Assembly (NCBI GenBank): GCA_940671915.1
Contig: CALNVZ010003433.1
Span: 28,285,691-28,349,690 of the forward strand
Length of the DNA: 64,000 nucleotides
Direction of reading: 5' to 3'
From: Paracentrotus lividus
Lineage: Eukaryota > Echinodermata > Echinoidea > Camarodonta > Echinidae
Shown: positions 11,063-22,939 of the stretch, in pieces
Numbering within the stretch: position 1 is the stretch's first letter
Layout of the letters: every line of letters starts with the position of its first letter
Notes under the pieces: generated by a model
The model's database searches: none
The model's input: the letters and a program-made list of their open reading frames with translations, nothing else
Told to the model about the DNA's origin: nothing
Made by a program: the position numbers and the translations under genes

Positions 11063-12425
11063 TTATGCCATCGTATCCAGCTGCTTCTTTTTATCTTTAA
11101 GGTTATTGGTAATGTTAATAATTTCTTCAGGTAGAATAGGGGTTAAAAACAAAGATTGCGCATTGCGTTGATCTAAGCTTGAATAAAAGGGTCGATTAGA
11201 GGGGGGTTTGTCCTTGGCAAGGTTGGGGCCGATGTTAACAAAGAAATCGATAATGCTTTCGGCCATTTCAATTGGGTCTTGCAGAGTGACGTCATTAACC
11301 TTGATTTCTTGATTTGAGATTTTGAGGTTTTATGATTAAGTGCATTATTTATCAGTTTCCATGTATTTTTGGTGTCATTTTTGTTTTGTTCAAATTGTTT
11401 GGAGAAATACTCTTTTTTGGCTAAACGTAAAGTAGAAGTTAATATATTTTTGTAACGTTTGTAGTTCCTTTCACGTTTTTCTGTAGGATTAGCTTTGTAA
11501 CAATAGAATAAACCATTTTTCCTATTTATTGAGCGTAAAAGGGAATGCGAAATGCAAGGGAAGCGCGGAATCTTTTTATCATTAGACTTATGTTTAGAAC
11601 TTTTCAAAGGCATATCTCTATCAAGACAATTATTCAATTGTTCAAGAAATAAATCAAAAGCAGCGTTAGCATCGTTAGAATTGAAAACATTATGCCAATT
11701 GACTGTTCTTAAACTTTGCTTTAATTTGTCGATATTTGACCTACTCATGTTACGAAAACTTCTATCTAAATAATTCTTGGGCTTAGAGGTTATAATGATG
11801 GGTAGAAACGAATAAATTGGAAAGTGGTCACTAAGATCTGAAATAATGATACCAGAATTAGCAAACTCAAAAGAATTTGAAAAAATATTGTCAATTAGTG
11901 AAACAGACAAATTAGTTATTTGAGTTGGCTTGTTGATTAAAGGTACAAATGAATGTGACAACATGATATCCAGAAATTCCTGACAAAAATAATCTAGTTT
12001 AGAGCGAAAGAGATTGATATTAAAATCACCCATAAGGAAACAGTGTTTGTAGTTACGATCATTAGAAAGAACTATTGCTATACAATCTATATGGTCGGAA
12101 TGAGGAGGTCGGTAAACAACTCCGACGATTATGTTTTTGCCAGTCGATACCTGAATTTCAACAAAAAGCGTTTCAATAGCTTGTGACATGAAACCAAGAT
12201 CTTGTAACATTCTATAACTTAGTTTGGAGGAAATGTACAAAGCTACTCCACCGCCACGCTTTTCAGCTCTAGAATTAGTTTCAAGGATGTAACCATCAAT
12301 AGAATAACCAGCAACTGACTCATCTCTTTACCATGTCTCAGATAAACTCATGACTGAACATGGAAATTTCATTGTACTAACAATATATTTAAGATATTCA
12401 AAATGTTTGTTCAAACTTCTAGTAT
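11063..12425 (-). pseudogene. NLR-B endonuclease and linker
   Basis: The endonuclease starts around 12,425 with a block reading SLNKHFEYL and LSETW; after a stop the main frame continues with GVVYRPPHSD, CFLMGDFNINLFRSKLD, SVSLIDNIFSN and SDHFPIYSFL. The linker is basic (KRERNYKRYKNILTSTLRLA). A frameshift near 11,310-11,265 shifts into the segment ending DKKKQLDTMA. All main AP-endonuclease boxes can be seen. Confidence 0.8.
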
Positions 12426-12713
12426 TAAAGTGTAATAACGAAAATTTTCTTCAAAATTAATCGAAATTGAATTAAATTGAAAAGCAGTAACATATTCAGA
12501 AGTTTGAAAGGTAGTGACAGTATCATTTTCATCAGTATAATATTTAAATTCAGGAGTGGCTTCCATAAGTTTAGATGCAAATTCTGTGTCACATGGATTA
12601 ATATCGTGGAAATCAGCTATGTCGGCATTATCGGTATCACAGGAATTAAAGGAAGAGAAAACAAGATCATCATCCTTTAAGGAGTAAAAAGGAAAAATGC
12701 TCATTGCAGCCAT
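12411..12713 (-). pseudogene. NLR-B ORF2 N-terminal segment
   Basis: An open segment of 100 residues starts MAAMSIFPFYSLKDDD, is acidic, and leads into the endonuclease after a one-base frame change near 12,425. The pattern of an FPF block followed by acidic residues resembles the region after the N-terminal CxxC of L2/CR1-like ORF2 proteins. An overlapping frame upstream (to 13,009) may be its start; I cannot decide which ATG was used. Confidence 0.5.
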
Positions 12714-13010
12714 GGCATCTTCAAAGGATCATCAAGCACGTTCCCTAAATACGCTAAACAAAGAGGATCATTGGTGGAATGTGAGACACGTGGAAATAAG
12801 AAAAAGTACAAAGAGTATCTGATCAGGTCAGAAGAAGTAGAGCGATAAGAGCAAGAAAAACATACAGAGAAAAGAACATAAAAACATGGAAATGGGGAAT
12901 AGATATGAGAAATGAAATTAATAGGTTTCAATTGGTCATCTGTTGGTGACAAGAAATTCTCATCGTTAATCATTTTCATGAAAATAAAAATGCAATAAAA
13001 AGCAACCAAA

Positions 13011-13570
13011 TCCTTCTTCCGAAAATATTTTACGTCACAATTATAACAAAAATAAAGTCATTTAAATGATAACATGACTACATGATATTGAGCTCAGTCA
13101 CATTTAACTAACTACGGGGGGGGGGGGGGGGGGAAAAGAAAAAAAATACATGTGAGTTCATGTTTGCTGCTTTGTTAATATGCATCAATAGAAATTAAAA
13201 TGCAGTACATTTCATTAAACCTGCTTTTAGGAATTTACAAGAGAAAAAAAACGGACATTAGAATGCAAAAAACAAGAAACCCACAAGTCTAGGAATTCGT
13301 TGGCATGACGAGTGTACATATCAATTTGGTATGCAAAGCAATTGGCAGGATGATAGTGGGGAAGATAACAAGAGTATCTACAATTCAGATAAAGCAATTC
13401 GCCGACAATGTAGCGCGTCACTTCCTGCATGGGTCAAGTAGCTTTCCCTGACGATGGTTCACGCACTTTCATTAGCAACCAATTGATACATGCAGTAAAC
13501 ATATGACACGAAACACCGATTTTTTTTAGACGGAGATTTCTTCAAAATTTTGCGTAAATAGGATATAAAT
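13011..13570. other. Non-coding interval with an 18-bp poly-G run
   Basis: No gene is recognised. A homopolymer of 18 G occupies 13,116-13,133. The last 150 bp lie directly upstream of the THAP exon and would hold its 5' UTR; I see no TATA box at a convincing distance. Confidence 0.5.
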
Positions 13571-13678
13571 ATGGTGAATTGCTTTGCAGCAGACTGTAAT
13601 CATACTAGGGAGAGTCATCATTGCAGTTATTTTCGATTTCCAAAGAAGGAAAATGCCGATTACAAATTGTGGGTGTAG
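13571..13678 (+). CDS. THAP zinc-finger domain, N-terminal exon or fragment
   Basis: Thirty-five codons from ATG read MVNCFAADCNHTRESHHC and then SYFRFPKKENADYKLWV, ending at TAG. This matches the start of THAP domains: an N-terminal C-x4-C pair (residues 4 and 9 here), then the F-R-F-P box and a K-x-W. THAP is a C2CH DNA-binding module used by host transcription factors and P-element-like transposases. The second Cys/His pair is absent, so the piece is either an exon read into its intron (a GT lies at TGG/GTGTAG) or a truncated relic. No transposase is visible nearby. Confidence 0.65.
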   Translation: MVNCFAADCNHTRESHHCSYFRFPKKENADYKLWV

Positions 13679-14359
13679 TGAGCAGGTGCTGTGCTGATCG
13701 TAGCGTGAACCCGTTACTATGGTTCCGAGCCGTTGACCTGCTCGTGACAGTAGACAGTAGATGATTAGACTCGGCCATTTTTTAATCAAAAAAAAAAATT
13801 CTCAAAAATAAAAATAAGGAGACGTGGATAATTACTTATTCCCTTTTTTGTCAAATAAATTATCGCCATAAAGTGGTCTAATGGCAAAAACAAATCAGAG
13901 GTCATAATTGTCCAAGCAAAATGTATAATAAAAGTGGAAAATTCGGCGGGAAAAATTTGCATTAAACCGTCTTCGCCAGAAAAAAAACTTGATTTTCCTT
14001 GTCAACGGCAAAAATAGATTGATCTTTTCTGGAGGTTGATTTCTCATTTTCATTGCATTGTTATCGTTTACAGATTATTCATTTTCAACAAGGAATACAC
14101 AAAACTTGAAAAAAAGTTTTCGCAGAAATTGAAACACGTTTCATGAGTTTATCACCTATAATCCCCATGTTATTCCATTTCGGGCATTTATGTCTTTTTA
14201 ATCTCCGCTTTTGTTTCAACATTTACGGGATCTCATCATCCAGTGCTCTTGAGTCTGAAAAGGGACAGTTCTTCCCTTTTAGAATACCAATTTCAGAATA
14301 CCAAAATGTTCATAAATAAATTGTTTATTAATTGGAATATAACAACATACTCTTAGAAC
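13679..14359. other. Non-coding interval
   Basis: AT-rich sequence with no recognisable gene. No continuation of the THAP domain (a C-x2-H pair) is evident in the following 700 bp. Confidence 0.5.
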
Positions 14360-14830
14360 TAAACCCCTCACAAAAGGTTCCGCAAATCGACCTTGGGCCA
14401 TGATAACTTTTCAGGTAGGCTTTAGTTATTCCTGATATTCATACCATTGGAATGATAATTTATTCCCCTTTTTATTGATATCCTATTTGTAATTATTGTG
14501 TCGTGCTTCAATGCACAGAATGTCAGAATACGAAGAAAAGTAAAAAGTCAAATGCTGCAAAATGCAGTTTTATTGATCAAATTGAATTTACAAACTCGAA
14601 TTTAGGTCCTGATCACTTTTAGGGTATTTTCTGATTTGTATTGATTTTTTATTTTTAATTTTTTAAAACCAGTTTAAGTTTCATTTATTCCTCTTTTCAC
14701 TGATGCCCTTATTGTAGCAATAGTTTTGTTTTTGCATACACAGAACTCATAAATGTTGACTTATTACTTTTCTTCATATGAAGAGTTTGATTCCAAAAGG
14801 CGCTAAATCCACTTTTAGTGTTTTAGAGTA

Positions 14831-17800
14831 ATGCCTTGGTCACATATCGTCGTACTTGCACGTGCGTGCTGTCTACTTGCAAAAACGTGGGGCAAATTTG
14901 GGAAAAATGTACGTCAGTACGTGGGTGAGTACCGACTCGGTACGGAATTTGGTGTGCGCAGCACACGACGCAGAACTTTTAGTGCAGGAGGAACTTTCGC
15001 TGCGTGCGGGCTACGTTCGAGCTACGGATTTGCCGCACGTGCGGCGCAAGCACGCCCTCGGTATGCAAAGCACGGCGCATTTGGCCGTGCGTGTTGCGCA
15101 CGGGATAAGTGCGTGGCCCACGGTTACTTTTGCTTTTGCCCATTTCAACGGTTGATAGAGCACGCAGAACTCGCGTGATCGTACGGACTAAGCAGTGCTC
15201 CGCACTTACACGCGCGTTGTGCGCACTGATTTCTACTGCGCGACGTACGTTTCGTATTCATATTATGTTTATATAAAAATATACTAGTATGTATATAAAA
15301 TATTATGATAAATGTGTGTATGTACATGTTTGTATACGGGTGACCCAGAAAAAGGAAACCCAACTTTTGATCATCAATAATTTCAAAAATATTTACCATG
15401 GTGATTATACAATTTATATTCACTGGAAGTGCAACTCATTACCATTTTAATGATACCCCGCTCAGCTCACCAATGTCATGCATCACTGAACCTCATTGTT
15501 TTGAAAACGTCTTGCAAAATTGTGAGTGGTTCACTTTCACGCTCATTGAGATGGGTTGCTGCAATGTGCCTAAAAGGGAACCCAACTTTCATCATCAATC
15601 ATTTTAAAACATGACAGTAGTGATTATGACGTTTATATCACTGGAAAGTGCCACTCATTATCATTGTATTGATATCTCTTTCAGGTCACCAATGTCACGC
15701 ATCACTGAACCCCATTGTTCTGAAAATATCTTGCAAATTGTGATTGATGCACTGTCATGGCTTCTTACATTATCCATGGGGAACTGAAGGTTCTCTGGGT
15801 TGATCGTGACCAGTAACATGTTGAAATTACTTGGGATGTAAGATTAAAGGACTAAATAAGTGAAAATTTCCAACCCATTTATCAAACTCATTTATTTTAA
15901 GTCACTGGAATGCTTTACTTAGATTTGTTAGGAATCTTTGAAGCAACTCATCTCAAGCAGCATGAAAGAGACCTATCACAATTTTTGCAAGACAATTTCA
16001 AACACATGGGGTTCAGTGATGCATGATATTGGTGAGCTGAGAGAGGTATCATTAGAATGGTAATGAGTTGTACTTTCCAGTGATATTTAATTTTTAATCA
16101 CCACTGAAATATTCTGAGTTATTGATGATCAAATTTGGTTTCCTTTCCAGGCACATTCACACAAACCATCTCAAGGTGCATGAAAGTGAACCACGCACAA
16201 TTTTACAAGACCTTTTCAAAATAATGGGGTTTAGTGATGCGTGACATTGGTGAGATGAGCGAGTATCATTAGAATGGCAATGAGTTGCACTTTACAGTGA
16301 TAATAATTTCATAATCACCATTGGAATATTTTTTGAAATTATTGTTGATCAAAGTTGGGTTTCCTTTTTTCGGAAACACCCTGTATATGTCTCAATATTG
16401 CAAAGAATTCTCTCACCTGTCAAAAAGTATTGCAGCATTGCATTTTTTATTTATGAGTCTCTATGATATTATAATAAGAATAATAAGTATAAATATAAAT
16501 ATAAATATAATAGAAAATCTTCAAACATGAGAACAGTAGATGACTTGAACAAGTCATTTCTTAAAAACAACAACTGCCCCCCCCCCAATTAAAATTATGG
16601 GAGGTAGGCATAATCATGCTTCATACTCTCCCCAAAAATGTTTACAAAAGAATAGCGTATACGGCAGACAGCATTACCAACAGATGAAATTTAATTTTAA
16701 CGTTAACAAAGACAAATTTAGTCCTGTATTGCAAATACTGTTTGATGCAACTTTATTCCACCAAATCATAGTCAATTATTAACATAATTATGTTGTAGTT
16801 TACAGCATTCGAATAAACGTAAAACAATATTCATTTTACGATTATTATTACTTTTTACTGATAAATTCCATCTCCAATGTTTCTTTCTTGTTTTTGATTT
16901 TTGTTTTTTCCTTGGGGGTAGCCTATTTAGTCAATAGATTTCGTGAACAAAATCATGATACAAGTTTCAAGTTTCTCCGGAAACTGTTTTGATGTTTCGC
17001 TTATACATTTTTGAAAATGAAAATCGCCAAAATGTACAATGAACTGTCAAAGTAAAAAGAAACAAAAACAACAACACTCAAAGAAGATAAATTTGTTTCT
17101 AGCGTTGCTTAAATTGAGTCCTATATTGCAAAAAACAGGTTAATGCAATTTCATTAGGTTTTGCTGTATAATCAATCATTTTGATGCACATCTTCTATGG
17201 CAACGGCGTAAAAGAATCTTTCTTTCTTATAGAGGTGTTCGTTTTTTACTATAATGACATTTGAAAAAGACAAAACTTTCATTTCATAATATACCAAACA
17301 AAATGTATAAATTGTTTGTAAAAAGAAAAAAGCATGTATATCAGCTATGATGCAATACTTGTGATGGTATAGGTTTATATCAGTTTATTTTGTATACTGA
17401 TTATGATATCATAATATGATAATATAATAAATTAATCTAAATGAATTATATAAATAAATAAAAATATATTATACATTATCCACCACAAAATTTGAGATCA
17501 AAAACTTACGTTCATCGCACTTGAACGCACTTACAACATGCGCGTGAGTACTGACACCGTACGTGAGGTGCACTTGTAAGCACGGCCTCTGTACTATACG
17601 ATTCAAACGCACGGAGATCGTACGTTACAAGCACGTACATCTCACTTACAACGTGCGCAACGTACGATGCACACAACCCCATTACCATACATGGTGTACC
17701 GGCACGTACTTACACCTTGCGCAGTCCGGCGTTGACGTACTCGCACCGTGCGCTTGCCACTTCCCTCCACGTTTTCAGAAAAACGTAGCGACCGTAGCCT

Positions 17801-17855
17801 CCCCCAAAAAACGTACGGCCAAAAAAAACTTACGGCGGCTTGTGACCAAGGCATA
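14831..17855. mobile_element. 3-kb TIR element with GC-rich, CGTACG-rich ends
   Basis: The ends are inverted: ATGCCTTGGTCACA on the left and TGTGACCAAGGCAT on the right. About 400 bp inside the left end and 350 bp inside the right are rich in CGTAC, GTGCGC and CGCAC words, unlike the AT-rich surroundings. The interior has a foldback element (15,333-16,387) and about 1.1 kb of AT-rich sequence without genes. Overlapping open frames at 14,831-15,178 come from the GC-rich end and I reject them. I classify it as a non-autonomous DNA transposon. Confidence 0.65.
15333..16387. mobile_element. Foldback element, arms of two tandem units each
   Basis: The ends are TATACGGGTGACCC on the left and, read inward from the right, TATACAGGGTGTTTCC. 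Each arm holds two direct units of about 260 bp (markers: AAAGGAAACCCAAC, TCACTGGAAAGTGC, CACCAATGTCA, CATCACTGAACC), and the arms are inverted about a centre near 15,850. It is inserted inside the 3-kb element. No coding sequence. Confidence 0.8.
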
Positions 17856-18844
17856 AATCAAGGTATTTTAATTTACCATTTTCTCTTATCCACTGTAACT
17901 TTATTTTGATATATATGATTAGGCTATCGTATTCGATTAATTAGATCATGAATTTAAAAATTTAGCTATCAATTTCAATTTTTAAGAAATTTTTATAATT
18001 TCAATTTTCCTGGATTTAGCGCCTTTTGGAATAAAACCTCAGTCAAATGTTAATTTTTGTACATTTAAAGCCTATAAATAAATGAAATTACTGCAGTTAT
18101 ACTCCTTGAGTATAACTGCATCTTTTGTGATGTTTAAATTCTGAGGATTATTTTTTTTTTTTTTAATTTTAGGATCTCTAATCTTTTCTCAAGACCGGGA
18201 TTGTCGATGTTTTATTCCAAAAGGAGCCAAATCCAAAAATATTCATACAAATATGAAAACTAACCTAATTATTTTAAAATTTTGCAATGATGATGGGGAC
18301 TGGTAGCCACAACATGTGCTTAAAGATCTGACAGTATACTGTTAGGTAAAGTGGTTAAATAAACAAAACCTAAATGATCATAGTGGATTTAGCGCCTTTT
18401 GGAATAAAACCGTTTTGGATTTAGCTCCTTTTGGAATAAAACTCATATTTGAAACCAATTTTTTTCAATCTTCAAAAAAAATAATTTTTAAAATCCGATA
18501 TGCTGCATTTGATTCCCATGCCTAAGATGTACTTTTTTATCCTATAAAATCCATTTTGATCAAAAGTGGATTTAGCGCCTTTTGGAATCAAGCTCTTCAT
18601 ATTCTGTGCATTGACGCATTACAAAATTTCAAATAGGATATCAATAAAAAGGGGAATAATTTTTCTTTCTAATAGTATGAATATTAGGCCTAGGAATAAC
18701 TAAAGCATACCTGGAAAGTTATTAGGGCCAAAAGTCGATTTGCGGAACTGTTTGTGGGGGGTTTATAAATATGCACGTGCGAGTGAGGGTATTGACAGGA
18801 TTTCAGGATTTTTGTTATTATTAGAACAACAAAATCATTCATTG

Positions 18845-18850
18845 TTTATT
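18845..18850 (-). terminator. Candidate polyadenylation signal for the GPCR
   Basis: AATAAA on the minus strand, about 90 bp after the GPCR stop codon. The position is right for a short 3' UTR; cleavage here is unverified. Confidence 0.4.
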
Positions 18851-18937
18851 CTGCACCCGGGGCTTCAATTTAATTTAGTTTCATATCTTATTTCGATTCG
18901 TTTTGCAACGGATGAGAAAACCGCTAAAGAGGTAGGC

Positions 18938-20090
18938 CTACTTGTTCTCACCCGCGCCTTTACTCTCTTTTAATTCAATATCACCTCTCTGGTGCACTGG
19001 TTTTTTATAGCCGGGGCATAGTGTATGAGGTCTGAAATTCATTTCCTCCAGATAACTCATAAATGTATAAATAAATGGGTTTAGGCTTGAGTTAATAGGT
19101 ATGATAAGTATGACAGTCCAAGCGTACACTGATGGGGGCGGGGTCATCAAACCTGTCTGGGTAAGGATACCCATCACGATGACGGGCATCCAACAGCAAA
19201 AATCAGTAAATACAATGACAGCCATTCGTCGTGCTACCTTTATTTCCCGTTTGAGAGACGCTGTATTGCGAGTGGCTTGAGAGCTGCGTCGAAATTTTAC
19301 AAACATAATGATATAACTGATCAAAATGTACATGAATGACAAAAGATTGAAACCAATAAAAATACAGAGTGAAAACCACCAGACAGGTTTCGGCTCCTGG
19401 AATTTGAGGACTGATATGCCATGCCCGCGGTCATAATAAACCCACTTGTTGCTATCATTTACATTAGCTTCTTGTGACTCAATATGTAAAGGTAGGCCAA
19501 TGCAAACGTTCGACAAACCATATACACCATCAGTTTTTGACTGCAATAGGGAAATGATCAAACCGATCATAATGACAAAAATCCAACAGCAAACAGTCAC
19601 CACTCGAGATACGACTTTATTCATTTTATAAGAGTTAAAGGGATTTAAGATGTTCATCAACCTGTCCGTGGTGATAATACATAAGGTGACAACAGATGTT
19701 TCACAAGAAACGAAGGCAAGAAAACTCGCCAAGTTACAAAGAGCAGATTGGCGCCAGTGCGGTGCTCTCAAGTAAAAAAGATTGCCATAATATAGATCTG
19801 CTGAGGTAATCATTAATATGTATATCCCCATTGTCCCATCAGCCACAGCTAGACTTGTCATCAGGTTGTTTTGAACAATACTGGCACGCAAACTTTTGTT
19901 TTGAAGACGGAGAAAGATTACTAAACTGTTTCCAATGAGTGCAGATATTCCGACGATCCATCCAGCAATTCGGAGTGAATTGTTTATCAATAGACTCCCG
20001 CAGACATCAAGAAGATTTGAAGGGGAAATATTGATACATACCCCTGGATTTTCCTTTAATAGACAGCATATCATTTTGTCTGAAGTAATC
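18938..20090 (-). CDS. LGR/relaxin-receptor-like (GRL101-type) GPCR, terminal 7TM exon
   Basis: A single open exon of about 384 codons encodes a class A GPCR of the leucine-rich-repeat (LGR) type. It opens with a cysteine-rich hinge (MICCLLKENPGVC and DVCGSLL), then TM1 (RIAGWIVGISALIGNSLVIF), TM2 with the conserved D in LAVADGTMGIY, TM3 with a DRL box, TM4, a long second extracellular loop, TM5, TM6 (DFCCWMPVIVMG) and TM7 with NPFIY. The ADGTMGIY, HWRQSALC and TDFCCWMP blocks are typical of relaxin receptors and mollusc GRL101. A polypyrimidine tract and AACAG/G put the splice acceptor at 20,091, in the phase common to LGR exons; the in-frame ATG at 20,120 lies in the intron. Leucine-rich-repeat and LDLa exons should be upstream (above 20,100) but none is visible in the window. 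The cytoplasmic tail is short. All key residues look intact, so it may be functional. Confidence 0.85.
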
Positions 20091-21013
20091 CTGTTTAACA
20101 GTTTAAAAAAAAGTAAAGACATAATGTTATGAATTTATATTTTTTTGTTTAAAGAAGAAGCTATGCTGACAGGAATCGGTGATGAAGTGCACGAGTTTCA
20201 GTGCTACCTGCGAAGACTTTGGACTGAAAATAATCATTTGTCAGGATGTGAACCCATTGTATGTCAAAATAAATAAATAAATGAAAAATAAAACAAAAAC
20301 AGAAAATATAATATTTTATCATCTACTAAATATATAAATAAATGATTAAATAATTATAAAATGACTAGCACAAGAAAAGAAAATTTTGAATAATATAAAT
20401 AATGATTATAATTATGATGGATAACAGATAAATGATCAGAAATAATTTACAAATGGTTTGGTCAGAATTGTGCCTTCAGCATATTTTGTTTTTAAAAACA
20501 GAGTAGAAGTCATATTAAAACTTCTATCTCATGAAATAGTGAAACACTAACTTAAACGTATCATTAGAAGTTAATTTATCAATAACTAAATAATTTTAGT
20601 GCACGTCACATTACTCTTTGAGCCAATTATTTTTCCAAACAAAAAAATTAGTACGAAGTTCTGGTAATCTTATTACTAAACGATAAGAATTCTTTCGAAA
20701 TTTACCATTTTTTGTATCGAATTTATGTATTTTGTTTTCTATTATACTAATTTGCCTCTCATTTGTGAAACATGTTCTTATATTTTGTTTAATTGACTCA
20801 AAAGTGGGTATGGTTTTTTTTTTTTATAAGAGCAGAGTATTGTTGTTTAGATTTTTGCTAAAGTGATGCCATTTCTAGGTTGTTATTCATCATACAAATT
20901 GACATTTGATCTAATTTCAAGGTCATTCAGGTTACCAGAATGTGAAAACAATATCAGGCTATTATGATCAATGTAATTGAAAATTAAAATCAAAATAATA
21001 GTAATAATAGGCC

Positions 21014-21059
<46 letters not shown>

Positions 21060-21584
21060 TTTATATCCCGCCTCTAAGCGGTTAAGAGAAAATAAATATG
21101 AAGTGAAAAGGAAAATAGTTTGCACTACAAAATGTATCAAAATTAATATTACATAACTGGTCTGTGAAATCTTCACCACTGAGATCATGGAGTAATAAGG
21201 AAATACCCGGAATGGGCCAAAAATTAGCCAACAAAGATATGACATGAACAATTTAAGAAGTAGAAAAGATTAGAGAGCCAAGAGAGTCGCTTGTTAGGCG
21301 CACACCTCTATCTCTAAACTTGATTAATTGTCATTAATATTGTTTATGGATTATGCTGTGTCTGATCGTCGTTAAGCCCGACTCTAACGTGAAACGTTAG
21401 ATTTACAGTTTTTCGTACCGTCATGATAGTAGAATTGATATGCCTTTTGGAAGGGAAGCCGCATCAAAGTATCCCCCACATTACAGAAGTTTGGAGGAAA
21501 ACTACCTCTCTGTCAAATGTTTTTTGGACCATATTCACGACCCCTTTTGGGGGATTGTTCGAGTAAAGTGTGAAAACAAACCTA
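20091..21584. other. Non-coding; probable GPCR intron, with LINE/SINE tail
   Basis: AT-rich DNA without a recognisable exon. A minus-strand repeat tail lies at 21,013-21,100: an (AAT)n run (21,013-21,059) next to TTTATATCCCGCCTCTAAGC, the reverse complement of a TATAAA-(ATT)n ending like that of NLR-D. I take it for the 3' end of a LINE or LINE-tailed SINE. Confidence 0.5.
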
Positions 21585-22939
21585 TACAGTGCGTATCAAT
21601 AACAACGGGACAGTTTTGAAAAGTCTGTCAAAATTTTGTTTCAAATCATGATGTCTATATTTTTATGTTAATAGATGCTCTGACAGTCTATCTTTCAAAT
21701 GCAATTAAAATAATGAGTTTCGTTCATGCTTGAGTACACACAGAACATTTTTGTCGGGGTTCAAAAACGGCTTGCGCACAAATGGAAAAATTGAGAATTA
21801 CGATCATCAGACTTCTTGCTAATCAGCAGTCTTCCTCTAATTTTTCTTTATCTTTGCCATTTTTTTTCGAATTATGATTTGAAAATCACTTTCAATGCAT
21901 TTATTTACTTTAATAGTTTTGTTTTCATTTTAATATGTTATTTTTTACAATAAATATTCCTTTAAACTTTTTTTTGTCAACCCATAAGAAAGGGGATTGG
22001 TTGGTTGTTTAATTGATTGTTTATTTGATTGTTGATTGATTGCTTTGTTTATTTGTTTCGTTCATGCTTCAGCGAACACGGAAAGTTCTTGTCAGAGGTT
22101 AAAAAAAAAAAAAAAAAAAACTTTGTTAAATTTAAAGGGTATTATTTATTCTGAATCATTATTCTGAATCAGGTACTCCCATTCGGATTGATTGTTACTT
22201 TTCACTGGTCATTACATTATGCTAGTCTTTTGAGTCGATTTCCTATGATTCTTCCAACGATTTAATCAATCATTTGAACAATCAATCAAAAGTAATCGAT
22301 CAATCATTCAAAGAAACAAAGCTTAATCAAACGATCAATCATTCAAATGGTCAATCTATCAATCCGTCATTCAATCAATCGATCACTTAATAAATCAACC
22401 ATCAATCAAACATCAAACGAACAAACAAAGCAATCATTCAATCAAATAATCAACCAGCCAACCACAAATCCCTTGTCTTGGGTTGACAATTTTTCTTTTT
22501 TTTCTTCTTTTTTTTTTTTTAGTTTGAATGAATATTCAATGCCAAAAATAACATGTTAACATGTGAAGAAAAAAAAACAAACAAAAAACAACAAAAAAGA
22601 ACAACAAACAGTTCAGTTAAATAATAGCTTTGTTAATGAATTTTGATAGCATAATTCGATAATAACGGCAAAGATAATGAAAGGGTTAAGAGTAAGTCTG
22701 CTGATTGGCAAAAAGTCTGATGATCGTATTTCTCATTTTCCCATTTGTGCGCAAGCCTTTTTTTGAGCCCCCGACAAAACGTTCTTTGTGCGCTCAAGCA
22801 TGAACGAAACTTAATATTTAATGGCATTTGAAAGATAAGACTCAGAGCACTATTAACATCAAAATATAGACATAATAATTTAAAACGAAATTTTGACAGA
22901 CTTTTCAAAACTGTCCCGTTTTTATTGATACACCCTGTA
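21585..22939. mobile_element. Foldback element, TACAG-ended, about 1.35 kb
   Basis: Arms of about 350 bp: the left reads TACAGTGCGTATCAATAACA then ACGGGACAGTTTTGAAAAG; the right is its reverse complement with differences, ending TTGATACACCCTGTA. The centre holds ATCA/TGAT-rich simple sequence (21,990-22,060 and 22,255-22,460). No gene. Confidence 0.8.

Larger units (their letters stand above)
9091..13010 (-). mobile_element. NLR-B: CR1/L2-like non-LTR retrotransposon, nearly complete
   Basis: A minus-strand LINE. The 3' end near 9,091 carries a TGAACTGAACTGAA tail, the short-repeat ending expected of CR1/L2-type elements. Reading 5' to 3' (from high to low coordinates) come an N-terminal segment, an endonuclease, an RT with FADD, and a C-terminal domain. 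Frameshifts separate the pieces, so it is dead. The 5' limit is uncertain, about 13,010. Confidence 0.8.
14360..18765. mobile_element. Large palindromic element with diverged arms
   Basis: Left-arm words (CCCCTCACAAAAGGTTCCGC, GCAAATCGACC, TTTATTGATATCCTATTTG, TTCCAAAAGGCGCTAAATCC) recur in reverse complement at 18,560-18,765. The 20-mer GGATTTAGCGCCTTTTGGAA, or a one-base variant, recurs at about 18,016, 18,389, 18,417 and 18,568, and inverted at 14,795 and 18,218. The arms enclose the 3-kb element at 14,831-17,855. No transposase is visible. Confidence 0.65.

Noticed and set aside
13526..13789. Minus-strand ORF of 87 codons
   Set aside because: It is antisense to the THAP exon, which has family residues on the plus strand.
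14831..15178. Overlapping ORFs of 115 and 99 codons on the plus strand
   Set aside because: They lie in the GC-rich end of a TIR element, have arginine/alanine-rich composition from CGTGCG words and show no recognisable domain.
20883..21251. 122-codon ORF with an isoleucine run
   Set aside because: The isoleucines come from an (AAT)n microsatellite, and the rest has no recognisable feature.
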